Shown here: one piece after another, positions 1 to 8,097 of the stretch
Layout: each line of letters opens with the position of its first letter
Numbering within the stretch: the stretch's first letter is position 1
Source of the DNA: Alphaproteobacteria bacterium
GTDB lineage: Bacteria > Pseudomonadota > Alphaproteobacteria > Bin95
Reading direction: 5' to 3'
Assembly: GCA_022827685.1 (NCBI GenBank)
Contig: JAJEIH010000059.1
Span: forward strand, 1-57,210
Length of the DNA: 57,210 bases
Made by a program: the position numbers and the translations under genes
Notes under the pieces: generated by a model
What the model saw: only the letters and a program-made list of their open reading frames with translations
What the model was told of the DNA's origin: nothing
Database searches by the model: none

Positions 1-50
1 TCCTGCCGTGGAACTGGGTTCCGGAGCAGAGGCTCGATCAAGCCGCATAA
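1..50 (+). CDS. 3' end of an IS66-family transposase (cut by window edge)
   Basis: The third frame reads LPWNWVPEQRLDQAA and then stops (TAA at 48-50). A Leu-Pro-Trp-Asn-Trp motif a few residues before the stop is characteristic of the C-terminal segment of IS66 TnpC transposases, so this looks like the tail of such a gene whose body lies left of the window. Fragments of IS66 tnpA and tnpB are also present near 27 kb on the minus strand. Only 15 residues are visible, so the call rests on one motif. Confidence 0.55.
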   Translation, partial: LPWNWVPEQRLDQAA

Positions 51-305
51 GCCGGCTCACGCTCAAAACCACTCCGCTCCGCACGCACTCGCCGCAAAGA
101 ACGGCCTGCCTACCCCTGCGGTCTTCGGCGGACGCATACGAACAAAGTGGCTGGTCCCGCCCTTGAGGCAGGGCTGGGCTCGCCGAAGCCGCCGGTCGGT
201 GGTCTCACTCTCGCGACATCACAACCGGCCCAACTGGGCCCGGCACCGCGTCGCCGTCGCGCGTGTCCGCACCCGCATTCCGATCCCGGGGTAGCGCACC
301 AGAGA

Positions 306-1319
306 CTACTCGAGCTTCCCGACCACCAACTCAATCTCCGGTGCCAGTTCTTCCACGGCTTCCACGACCACATCGGCTGGCACGGCCGCATAGTGCGGCG
401 CGAACCATTCGTCCGGGCCGTAGGATGCGACGTGGTCTTCGACGGCAAGACCGATCACGAAGCCATCTTCTGAGACTACTGGCCCACCGCTGTTCCCGGG
501 TCTGGAAACCGCAGAGTAGAGAAATAGCGACTGCCCATCGAGGTTCGTCACACGCTCGTTGGTCACGGTGCCGGACTGCATGGTCAGCGTGGCGTCCCGA
601 GTGTTTGGCAACCGTGGGAAGCCCATCGTATGGACCACCTGTCCGACAATTGGCTGGCGAAACACTGCGCGATGCAACGGCGTCAAGGTCACGTCCACGC
701 GGATTAGCGCAATGTCCTCCGTTGGATGCTTCTGTACGCGACCTGTGTCCACTGCGCATGCCTTGCCCTGGAAGCTCTGGCACGCGTCCAGGTCCACGCC
801 CTCGACCACATGCCGGCAGGTAACAACATAGTGTTGATGGACAATCACGCCCGTGGCTCCCACGGCTTCGCCATCCTTCGTTCCGGTGATATGCACTACC
901 CCCGGGCGGGCTTCCCTATAGAGCAACTCCGGTCCCAGCACCGGCGCGAGCCACAGGTTTCCCCGAAAATGCTCGCCGAACATGCCCCGGAAATACATGT
1001 AGCGCTCCGTGAGCAGCGGCGGGACGTGCTCCGAGTGCCCGGCCTGAATCAAGAACCCATGCGATGCCATTGCATTGACGATGTGCTGCACGCGGAAGTG
1101 GTTCGGCTTCCTCTCGAATACTCGCACGCGTTCCAGGTACTCGCAGAACTCAAGCACCGAAAAGGGCGGCCGATCACCACTGCGGGCGCGATGCGCTGGT
1201 TCGGGAACCAACTGCGCCATCCGATGCCTGTTATGCACATCGAAGAACTCAAGCGCCGTCAACGCCAGCTTCAGCCGACTGTCGAGCGACCACGACATGT
1301 TCATCGCGTCCTTGTTCAT
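306..1319 (-). CDS. Trypsin-like serine protease with unknown N-terminal domain
   Basis: A 337-residue product. The C-terminal half has a trypsin/HtrA-type fold signature: TCRHVVEG (catalytic His), DIALIRV (catalytic Asp) and GNSGGPVV (nucleophile Ser with oxyanion glycines), in that order and with normal spacing. The first 140 residues are alpha-helical in character and match no domain I recognise; a winged-helix-like role is possible but not shown. There is no signal peptide, so the protease probably acts in the cytoplasm. Such cytosolic trypsin-like domains occur in bacterial conflict systems as effectors fused to sensor domains. The frame is open upstream to 1568, but that stretch is Arg/His/Cys-rich and unconvincing. 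Starts at 1319, 1304 (AAGGA just upstream) or 1298 are all possible. Confidence 0.8.
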   Translation of the reverse strand: MNKDAMNMSWSLDSRLKLALTALEFFDVHNRHRMAQLVPEPAHRARSGDRPPFSVLEFCEYLERVRVFERKPNHFRVQHIVNAMASHGFLIQAGHSEHVPPLLTERYMYFRGMFGEHFRGNLWLAPVLGPELLYREARPGVVHITGTKDGEAVGATGVIVHQHYVVTCRHVVEGVDLDACQSFQGKACAVDTGRVQKHPTEDIALIRVDVTLTPLHRAVFRQPIVGQVVHTMGFPRLPNTRDATLTMQSGTVTNERVTNLDGQSLFLYSAVSRPGNSGGPVVSEDGFVIGLAVEDHVASYGPDEWFAPHYAAVPADVVVEAVEELAPEIELVVGKLE

Positions 1320-1736
1320 CACTTCAAACGACGATAGTGCTTCCCGCGAACGTGTCGTCACCGTGTCGTCTCCGTAACCATGCTTCCCTGCGCATTTGTT
1401 GTGAAACTCGACGCCTACACCCCGTCCAAGCCTCCACCGCCTACATGAAGCAAGTCCTGAGGTCCACCCGTCCGCGCGGTGTGTTGTGTTTTGCTTTGGG
1501 CCGATTCGCGCGCTATCAACCGCGCAATGATGACACTCTCGGTTGCTTACTCCTGCCGTCCCGCCCACCGAGGCGTTCTATGCACGAGGCGACGAAGCCG
1601 GTTTTCGCAAGCACTGCGAGACGGATCAGATAATGACTCCGTGTGCCCTGAGATGGTATTCATCTGACATCGAGTCCAGCCAAGGTGTAGAATACGGCAC
1701 GATCAACGACAATTTCGTAGAGGAGAACCAAAGAAA
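1320..1736. other. Intergenic region, divergent promoters expected
   Basis: It lies between the leftward protease gene and the rightward DUF2513 gene, so it should contain both promoters. The composition becomes less GC-rich from about 1620. I see a good ribosome binding site (AGGAGA, about 1719-1724) for the right-hand gene. I see no gene, RNA or clear operator. Confidence 0.5.
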
Positions 1737-2120
1737 ATGATTACAGATATGGATTTGTGTCGGGACATACTATTTCGATATGCCGACGAACAACATTATC
1801 CCTCGCGAATTCAACTGGAGGACCTGTATTCCATATATTCCGAAAAGAGTGAAGAAGAGATACTCTTCAATGTTCTGGCCTTGAAGGACGCAGGTCTGTT
1901 GCACGCCAGGATAGAGCTTATGGTGGGTGCCGACCTACATGCAGGGGTCAAAGACATGGGTATCATTGGCCTTACACCCCATCTTGGCTCGGAGTTTGTA
2001 CATCACGCCAGAAGCGATAAATTGTGGAAGGCGGCCATAAGGAAATTCAGCGACGCCGGAATGGATGCAGCTCTTTCTCGCATGTTTGATATTCTAACCA
2101 ATCTCCCAATCGGCAAATGA
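1737..2120 (+). CDS. DUF2513-like hypothetical protein
   Basis: A 127-residue acidic protein. It starts MITDMDLCRDILFRYADEQ, continues with a helical segment containing EKSEEEILFNVLALKDAGLL, and has GLTPHLGSEFVHHARSDKLW near residues 77-96. This order (initial MDL..IL helix, an E-E-I-x-x-x-L helix, then GLT..G.EF...R.D..W) is the pattern of DUF2513 proteins, small winged-helix-like accessory proteins common in prophages and islands. A Shine-Dalgarno AGGAG lies 11 bases before the ATG. Base composition is clearly lower in GC than the flanks, in keeping with horizontal origin. Function is unknown. Confidence 0.7.
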   Translation: MITDMDLCRDILFRYADEQHYPSRIQLEDLYSIYSEKSEEEILFNVLALKDAGLLHARIELMVGADLHAGVKDMGIIGLTPHLGSEFVHHARSDKLWKAAIRKFSDAGMDAALSRMFDILTNLPIGK

Positions 2121-2140
2121 CCACAACATTGAAGAAACGA

Positions 2141-2458
2141 TCAGCGGCGGCGGGCACTCCTCAGGGCTTGTCGGTAGGCTTCATCGTGAGGACCGACGGC
2201 AACCGGCTGCGCGGTGCCGAGATCCGGGTGGAGCAGAAATACAAAGCGATACGCCCGATTGAGGCGCACGGAATAGAGCTCGTCGCCCGCATTGAGCTTC
2301 TCATACCTTCGTCCGGCGGAAAGGTTGCCGGCGAGCAATTCGTCGATCACCGCGGCCAGTTCGCGCTTCATGGGCTGAGGGAGTCGCTGCCAGCTTTTCC
2401 TGAAGAGGCGGCCGGGCTCGTGAAACTCGCGAATCGGAGCCGGCTGCCTATTCGTCAA
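2141..2458 (-). CDS. RelE/ParE-type toxin-like protein
   Basis: A 105-residue basic protein. The segment LYSVRLNRAYRFVFLL followed by VGPHDEAYRQAL is typical of the RelE/ParE superfamily: a beta-strand with conserved Arg and Tyr, then a C-terminal strand with G-x-H-D-E-A-Y. Family members are ribosome-dependent mRNA interferases or gyrase inhibitors in type II toxin-antitoxin pairs. The ATG overlaps the 3' end of the upstream gene by 11 bases, so the two are translationally coupled, as is usual for such pairs. The upstream protein is not a recognisable antitoxin. The gene could therefore be an orphan toxin domain or belong to an unusual pair. Confidence 0.7.
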   Translation of the reverse strand: MTNRQPAPIREFHEPGRLFRKSWQRLPQPMKRELAAVIDELLAGNLSAGRRYEKLNAGDELYSVRLNRAYRFVFLLHPDLGTAQPVAVGPHDEAYRQALRSARRR

Positions 2459-2963
2459 GCGCCGCCACCAGGGAGGCTCCGGACGTGAACCTGCGCTCGC
2501 CCGGAGGCGTCCGCCTGCCGTCGGCGATCAGCATCGTCCACCGGACCTCCTGCATGGTGGCGACGATCCACGCATACAATCCGTCGAGACGGTCGAGCGC
2601 ATCGAACACATCGTGGCCGCGCGGAGCGCCCGCGTCGATGAGGGCGGCGCGAAAGCAGCCCAGATCGTCGCGTTGGGCATGGAAATAGGCTTCGGCCTTT
2701 TCCAGGGCTTCGGCGCCCTCGCCCTCGGGATCCATGATCGAGGCCGGGTCCAGCTCATTGAACGCGGCCGCCAGCTTTTGACCACCACGGTCGATTACCG
2801 GGTAGAGGGTGTCATATCGGCTCCGAAGATCCTCGACGAGAGCGTCGAGAAGTTCTGTCCGCTCTCTCAACGACACGCCGATCGGGATCGGTTCGGATCG
2901 GGGTTCCGCCACCAGCCAGGGCAGCGCCCGGCCCACATCACGGATCATCTCGGCGCTGAGCAT
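2448..2963 (-). CDS. Unknown protein coupled to the RelE-like toxin
   Basis: A 171-residue, acidic, probably all-helical protein. It begins MLSAEMIRDVGRALPWLV and ends FTSGASLVAALDE. I find no helix-turn-helix, ribbon-helix-helix or AbrB signature, so it is not an obvious antitoxin. It is nevertheless the upstream partner of the toxin, overlapping it by 11 bases, and its acidity fits a neutraliser. AGGA lies four bases before the ATG. The alternative is an unrelated upstream operon member. Confidence 0.65.
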   Translation of the reverse strand: MLSAEMIRDVGRALPWLVAEPRSEPIPIGVSLRERTELLDALVEDLRSRYDTLYPVIDRGGQKLAAAFNELDPASIMDPEGEGAEALEKAEAYFHAQRDDLGCFRAALIDAGAPRGHDVFDALDRLDGLYAWIVATMQEVRWTMLIADGRRTPPGERRFTSGASLVAALDE

Positions 2964-3435
2964 TCATCCTGCTCCCGATTGCCTGACGGGAACGAGACTA
3001 ACGTCAGCGCGGCGATGCGTCCATATCGGGAACCGTTGCGCGAGGGCGCAACGGTGATCGATGCCCACCATCGAAGCGTATGTGCCGACAGCGGGGGTCC
3101 TGCTGAGGACAACAGGCGACACGGCCCGCCTCAGCCTGGTTGTCTTGCGGGTGCCGGCATAGGCCGGAACCTCGACCGTGCAGGTCCGGCTCTCCAGAAG
3201 CAGTCTCATCGCCTTATCGCAAGCACAACGAGGCCTACCTTAAGGCGGCGCGGTGGAACCTGCTGGCGTGGGAGGATCCGCGCTGTCCGTTGCGCGCGTC
3301 GCCGTACGGGGAGGATGTGCCCGTGGTCGATGTGCAGTTGGTGTGGCCCGGCGGCGCAGGCGGATAGGGGCTGAGCGACGTTGCACGTGGGACCGGTGCG
3401 CGGTTCCTGGGGCTGTGGCTACTCGATCGACGGAA
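2964..3435. other. Intergenic region with a possible coding remnant
   Basis: No full gene is convincing here. On the plus strand, about 3196-3367 reads a protein-like stretch containing HNEAYLKAARWNLLAWEDPR and ending at TAG 3365-3367. It has no plausible start or SD, so it may be the tail of a decayed gene. I cannot assign it to a family. The promoter of the leftward toxin pair must lie near 2970-3050. Confidence 0.3.
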
Positions 3436-4674
3436 TCAGGTTAACGGGAACGGATAGGTAGGATTGTACGGGGCGGGCACTGGATCGTGGCTCGGAGGGC
3501 CCTCACGGCCCGTGACGTTGATGTTCAGACGGATGTCCAGATGTTGCCGGTGGGCACCGGCGGCGCCGGAAGCTCGCACGTCTTGTCGCCCCTCAAGGTT
3601 AACCGCATAGCCCAGTCCGACCGTTTCGGCCTCGTCCAGAATCACACGCGCGGCCTTGCCGAGGTTACGCGCCTGTTCGGTGTCGATCAGCGCACGCGCT
3701 GCGGCTTCCCCGACAGAGCTCTCGAAGTAGCGCCAGCTGTCGAAGGTCTGGCGGCCGGCATCGAGGGCGGCCGCTATGCCGGGGTAGTCGGCCGCCACTC
3801 GGCGACGGCTTGGTTCCGGGAGATCGTCATACAGCTGTTTCAGATCATGTTTCTTGAGGGCTTCGTCGTTCACTGTCAGAGAAACCGCCTTCATCGCGAG
3901 TTCGCACGCGAATGCCGAGATCATCGCCGCTGTCAGCGTCTCTCCCAGGTTTCGGAGCAGCCGGCGTTCGTGGAACTGCGGATCGTCGCCGATTCCCTCC
4001 GTGGAAATCGTCCAGATGGCGGATCCGTCGTCACGGAAGCGAACCCGCGGAAAATCGGCCACGGACTGCATGTGGGGATGGAAGATGTTTTCAACGCTCG
4101 CCATGAGCGTGGTGGCCTGAAGGACGAAGTATCCGGGCGTCCCTGGCGGAAAGCCGTTGCGGTCGATCTTGTTCCCCTTACTTGGCATGGCCTTGGAGCG
4201 AGTTACGCGGGCGCAGAGGTCGTCGGGAGACATGTGCTCGCGCGCGGGGAAGGTCTTGAGGACGAAGGTGGCGTTGTCGGCGTAACGCGGAAGCCGTCCG
4301 GACGACACGTTTCCACGGTTGGCGGCATGTTCGTTGCGCATTCGCGTATCCTCATCGCGTGCCGCTTCGCCTTCGAGCTTTTCGCCGCAGACGCGGCATT
4401 TCATGCCTGAGATTTGGTGACGGTCGTCGTGGCGGGCCACGAGACCGCCCCAGCATCTGGCGCATCTGCCCTTGACTCTCGCTTCGTGCGCGGTTCCATC
4501 CCAGCCGGTCCATCGGAAGGTGAGACTATCGAGATCGACGCCCCAATCCATTTCAATCGTGAGGTCCGCGGCTGAGCCGCATCGCTCCGTGTCTTGGACG
4601 CGGGACTTGCGGTATCGGTTGTAGGCGCGACGGATTGTGTTGGTTACGGCGTCGATCAGTGCGGGGCGAACCAT
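3436..4674 (-). CDS. Zinc-ribbon protein with C-terminal HEPN-like domain
   Basis: A 412-residue product. The start at 4674 is chosen because AAGGAG stands six bases upstream; the open frame continues to 4893 but overlaps the preceding gene in poor sequence. Residues 71-96 form a treble-clef or zinc-ribbon motif (C71, C74, C93, C96). Residues about 245-320 read like a HEPN-type helical bundle: ACELAMKAVSL, then KKHDLKQLYDDLPE, then SWRYFE, the pattern seen in many HEPN proteins of defence and toxin systems. The catalytic R-x4-6-H of nuclease HEPNs is not evident, so it may be structural or a binding domain. It lies 98 bases after a PD-(D/E)XK gene on the same strand and probably shares its transcript. 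Confidence 0.6.
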   Translation of the reverse strand: MVRPALIDAVTNTIRRAYNRYRKSRVQDTERCGSAADLTIEMDWGVDLDSLTFRWTGWDGTAHEARVKGRCARCWGGLVARHDDRHQISGMKCRVCGEKLEGEAARDEDTRMRNEHAANRGNVSSGRLPRYADNATFVLKTFPAREHMSPDDLCARVTRSKAMPSKGNKIDRNGFPPGTPGYFVLQATTLMASVENIFHPHMQSVADFPRVRFRDDGSAIWTISTEGIGDDPQFHERRLLRNLGETLTAAMISAFACELAMKAVSLTVNDEALKKHDLKQLYDDLPEPSRRRVAADYPGIAAALDAGRQTFDSWRYFESSVGEAAARALIDTEQARNLGKAARVILDEAETVGLGYAVNLEGRQDVRASGAAGAHRQHLDIRLNINVTGREGPPSHDPVPAPYNPTYPFPLT

Positions 4675-4772
4675 CTGGGGCTCCTTCGTATTGAAATCGG
4701 CTTGGTGCGTGTTCAGGAAGCCGCTGACACTGACCTCGCTAATCGCGGAGAAAACGCTCGCCGGGAAGGACC

Positions 4773-6023
4773 TCATGATCGGGTGGCTGCATCCTCGTCG
4801 TAGAGATCGAAAAGAAAGACGTGGACTGTCACCCGGCGTCCCTCGTCTTCTTCGCTTCGCATGAGGACACGCCATTCCCCGGCCTCTTTGCATGGCAGGT
4901 CGCGGACGAACAGGTTATGGCACCGGATTGAATCAGGGATCGTTGGCGCAATCCTGGAGAAGTTCCTGTTTCGCGTATTGAACAAAATGACAGACGCCTT
5001 GCTGTCCCTCCATGTGAGGTAGCGCAGCAGCTGGTCCAGCGCGCCGGTCAGGCCTGCGGGACCCGTCCACAGCTTGCACTCCCCGACAAAAGCGGCCCGG
5101 TTGTCGGTTTCGATGCAGATGTCGGTTTTTCCCTTTCCTCGAAAGGCCTCGCCCTTGGCAGCACCCTGGAATTGGCCGTTCAGCTGGGCCAGCATGATGT
5201 TCCGCAACCCCTCCTCGTCATGCAGGGCGTAGGTGCCGGGCGTCGTCTCGAACGTCCGTCCCTGGTGGCGAATGAAGTGGAGGATATGCTCGTAGTTTTC
5301 GTCGGTGATTCCAGGTTCCGGCGCGAGACCCGTCTTCGGCGGGCGGGGCAGCGCCGGAGGCCGGCGTGTTTCGATCCGCACCGGCTTGATCGGCGGGGCG
5401 CCGTCCTTCGCGGCGAGAGGAATGTCCAGCAGGTCTGCGATACCCGCATGCTTGCTGAGGCGCGAACGACGGGCCGCGATGGCCTCATGTATCAAGGATT
5501 CCAAGCGGTCGTTGTGTGCTTCGATCTGCTTGCGCGCGTTATCGACATATCCGCCGATCAGGCGGATCTCGCGGTCATAGGTTTCCTTGAACTTTTCCTG
5601 CGGGGTATCGTGGGGCAACGAGATAGAAATGCGGAGATTTCCTCTCCCCACTTCGGCGCGAGGAAGTTGGAGCCCGAACGGGTTGGTGCGGTATCGGAAA
5701 ATCCAGTCCTCGCCTGTATATGGAATGTCTATGTCCACGCGCGTGCCCGGAACATAGAAAGGACCATCGCGGTCCAGATCGAAGAAGCCTCTCATCGAGT
5801 CGCCCGAGACATCGACCTTCGTTTCGGCCTGGTTCATGGTTCTGGCATCCAACTGGAGCACGACCGGTTCCACACGCAGCTGCGGATGTAGGTGCTCGAC
5901 AATCTCCCGGTCGCTGGAGACCAGAAACTGATCCTCGGGTATGGCACCGATTTGGGAAGGGATACGATCCTGTCTCTTGCGCAGTTGATGGTCCAGATCG
6001 TTCTCTCTGAACAGGTAATCCAC
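4773..6023 (-). CDS. PD-(D/E)XK nuclease-domain protein
   Basis: A 416-residue product with a GTG start and GGAGG ten bases upstream. The C-terminal third has the restriction-endonuclease fold signature: an early helix glutamate (E271), KTDICIET with D301, then FVGECKLW with E315 and K317, that is D-x13-E-x-K. After it comes a helix and the strand ASVILFN. The N-terminal part (about 1-160) is beta-rich and may be a sensor or DNA-binding domain; residues 150-190 look like a coiled coil. Proteins with this C-terminal half occur scattered in bacterial defence islands, usually annotated hypothetical. It is followed by the zinc-ribbon/HEPN-like gene, so the pair may be a two-gene defence module. 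Confidence 0.65.
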   Translation of the reverse strand: MDYLFRENDLDHQLRKRQDRIPSQIGAIPEDQFLVSSDREIVEHLHPQLRVEPVVLQLDARTMNQAETKVDVSGDSMRGFFDLDRDGPFYVPGTRVDIDIPYTGEDWIFRYRTNPFGLQLPRAEVGRGNLRISISLPHDTPQEKFKETYDREIRLIGGYVDNARKQIEAHNDRLESLIHEAIAARRSRLSKHAGIADLLDIPLAAKDGAPPIKPVRIETRRPPALPRPPKTGLAPEPGITDENYEHILHFIRHQGRTFETTPGTYALHDEEGLRNIMLAQLNGQFQGAAKGEAFRGKGKTDICIETDNRAAFVGECKLWTGPAGLTGALDQLLRYLTWRDSKASVILFNTRNRNFSRIAPTIPDSIRCHNLFVRDLPCKEAGEWRVLMRSEEDEGRRVTVHVFLFDLYDEDAATRS

Positions 6024-6347
6024 GATATCCGTGCCTCCATCGCGCGACGCTGAATAAGGCGATACCCCCTATCCGGGATTCGGAATCGATGCCATGGGCG
6101 TGGGGTGGGCGGCATATACCCTCCGGTATCTCTTGGGCCGGTGGGGCCCGTCATGGGGGCGGGCGATCACGAGGTTGGCTGCTGCCCCTTCATCTTGTTC
6201 AAATTCGTCCACAGGACTTGGACCCCTTGCATCCATCGCGGTCCCTCCCTGTTGCTCGGCACGCCTCTTCGAAGCCCATCAGCGCCATAAGTTACGGATG
6301 GCGTTGAATTCCGAAGGGTCAGGGCCCGGCGCTTAACGACGCGCCGC
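6024..6347. other. Intergenic region
   Basis: This holds the upstream region of the leftward nuclease gene and the 3' flank of the next leftward gene. Open frames across it are only extensions or antisense of neighbours. I see no clear terminator hairpin with a T-run and no RNA gene. Confidence 0.4.
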
Positions 6348-8075
6348 TTAACAGACCCCCGCCCGTCCCGGAACCCCGCCCGCGAGCGGGCTCTCGTGCT
6401 CCGGGCTGTCCACCAGGGCGAGGCCGACGAGCCGCGCGCTGCGGACGATGCGCCGGTCTGCGGCGGGCCATTCCTCTTCGAGCGCCTGGAACGCAACGCT
6501 GAACGCCGTGAGTTCGCCAGCCTCGACGCGCGCCCGAACCCGGCGGCCGTCATTGGTGTCCGGCAGGGTCACGGTCGCCCGCAGGCCGCCGGGGCCGTCA
6601 TCCAGCTCCAGGCCCTTCCCGGACCGGGCGAGCGGGGCGCCCCATTCATCGCGGACATGCACCAGCAGGCCGTTCGCCACCAGGGAGCCGGGTTCGAAGA
6701 CCTCCTCGAAGGCGCCGCCGATGCACATCGGCACGCCATAGGGGACCAGCAGGCCCTCCAGGACGCCGGGCGCCGTCATGTCGAACGCGAAGGCGCGCCG
6801 CTCGACCGGGACGGGTTTCCGGGGGAGCCTCCGGGCCCCGGGCTTCTTTGCCGGGGCGGACGGCCATGCCGGGCCGCAGTCGCGCTTCAGCTGCGCCAGC
6901 GCTGCATCCTGCAGGGCTTCCATTCGCCGGGCCAGCCTTCGGATCTCCCGGCCTTCGCCATACCGCCACTCGACCGGGCGGGCGGGCCGCCGGACCACGT
7001 CGTAGCGGAAGCGCCGCCGGGGGTCGCAGATCCGCCAGCGCCTGCGGGCTTCGCCATCTTCGCGCGGGGCGCCCGGAACCTCCTCGATCAGCCCGAGGTC
7101 CTCGCTCATGACCGCGAGCCAGAGATCGAGCCGGTCGGGCGGCACGTCCCGCATCGCGGCGTGAATGGCCGCGGTGTCGATCTCGCGCTCCTCGTCCCTG
7201 GCAAGACATTCCAGGATCCGCCAGTCCTCGGGCGGGTCTTCGCTGCGCCGCAGCGCGAAGTCCTGCTCCTCCCGATCCGGCAGCACCTGCTCGATGTAAT
7301 AGCGGGCGAACCCGCTCCGCCACTCGCGGTCCTCCGGCCAGGCGGCAAAATCGGCCGCCGGGGACCATGCGAACTGCTCCCAGTCCTGCGGCATCCCGCC
7401 GAGCGCGGTCCGGACCAGCGCCAGACGGTGCGGACGGTCCAGCCAGCCCCGGTCGCGGGCGACCGCGACGAGTTCCAGGGCGCTCCAGGGCTTCAGCAGC
7501 ATGGAGCGCCCGACGGCGTCGGCCCCCAGCGCGTCGAGCAGCTCCCGCATGCGGACATGCGCCATCCCCTGGACCACCAGCTTGCCCCGCCTCCTGAGCA
7601 GGGGGACGCCCGCGCCGGCCATCGGCGCGTCTTCCCGTCGGAGCCTGCGGGCGAGGTCCCCGATCTCCCGCACCAGGCCGGGCAGCGCGTCATCCAGCAT
7701 GTGGTCGGCCCAGTCGACCGCCACGCTGACGCCGGCCCGGAGAAGATGCTCCAGGACGGCCGGCATGCTCTGCAGGGAGGCGGCGGCGGCGCGAAGCTTC
7801 GACAGCTCTTCCTCGCTTGCACCGGTGACGGAGTAGCGCTCCAGACTGTGCAGGAGATGGTCCCGGGCCTGCTCCGGGGTGTTGCAGGCGAAGGCGCTGT
7901 GCCGGACCATCGGCCGGCCTTCGGGCAGGCCGTGGACGACCCTGTCGAGGAGCTGCGTCTTGCCCACGCGCCGGTGGCCCCGGATGGCGACCAGGTCGAA
8001 CTGCGGGGCGAGGAAGACGGCCCGGAGTTGCGCCGCCTCCGCCTCGCGCCCGTAGAAGCGCCATGGCTGGTTCAT
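6348..8075 (-). CDS. AAA+ (STAND-like) ATPase fused to a prohead-protease-like domain
   Basis: A 575-residue product. The N-terminus is an archaeal-type ATPase: FYGREAEAAQLRAVF, Walker A GHRRVGKT at residues 33-40, and a Walker B-like VSVAVDWAD at 116-124. A helical middle follows (about 200-400). Residues about 425-565 resemble HK97-family prohead proteases (peptidase S78): GVLEGLLVPYGVP, then GAFEEVFEPGSL, then WGAPLARSGKGLELDD, LRATVTLPDT and ELTAFSVAF. The nucleophile Ser is retained (S526), but where these proteases carry the catalytic His the sequence has D476, with H473 nearby, so activity is uncertain. I know of no standard family with this domain order. It is the last gene of a leftward group, 22 bases after the phosphatase gene. 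Confidence 0.7.
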   Translation of the reverse strand: MNQPWRFYGREAEAAQLRAVFLAPQFDLVAIRGHRRVGKTQLLDRVVHGLPEGRPMVRHSAFACNTPEQARDHLLHSLERYSVTGASEEELSKLRAAAASLQSMPAVLEHLLRAGVSVAVDWADHMLDDALPGLVREIGDLARRLRREDAPMAGAGVPLLRRRGKLVVQGMAHVRMRELLDALGADAVGRSMLLKPWSALELVAVARDRGWLDRPHRLALVRTALGGMPQDWEQFAWSPAADFAAWPEDREWRSGFARYYIEQVLPDREEQDFALRRSEDPPEDWRILECLARDEEREIDTAAIHAAMRDVPPDRLDLWLAVMSEDLGLIEEVPGAPREDGEARRRWRICDPRRRFRYDVVRRPARPVEWRYGEGREIRRLARRMEALQDAALAQLKRDCGPAWPSAPAKKPGARRLPRKPVPVERRAFAFDMTAPGVLEGLLVPYGVPMCIGGAFEEVFEPGSLVANGLLVHVRDEWGAPLARSGKGLELDDGPGGLRATVTLPDTNDGRRVRARVEAGELTAFSVAFQALEEEWPAADRRIVRSARLVGLALVDSPEHESPLAGGVPGRAGVC

Positions 8076-8097
8076 CGAAGGTCCTGTCCGCTGTCCG

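Noticed and set aside
3253-3444. Small open frames between the toxin pair and the zinc-ribbon gene.
   Set aside because: No start signals; at best one represents a coding relic, which is recorded as low confidence.
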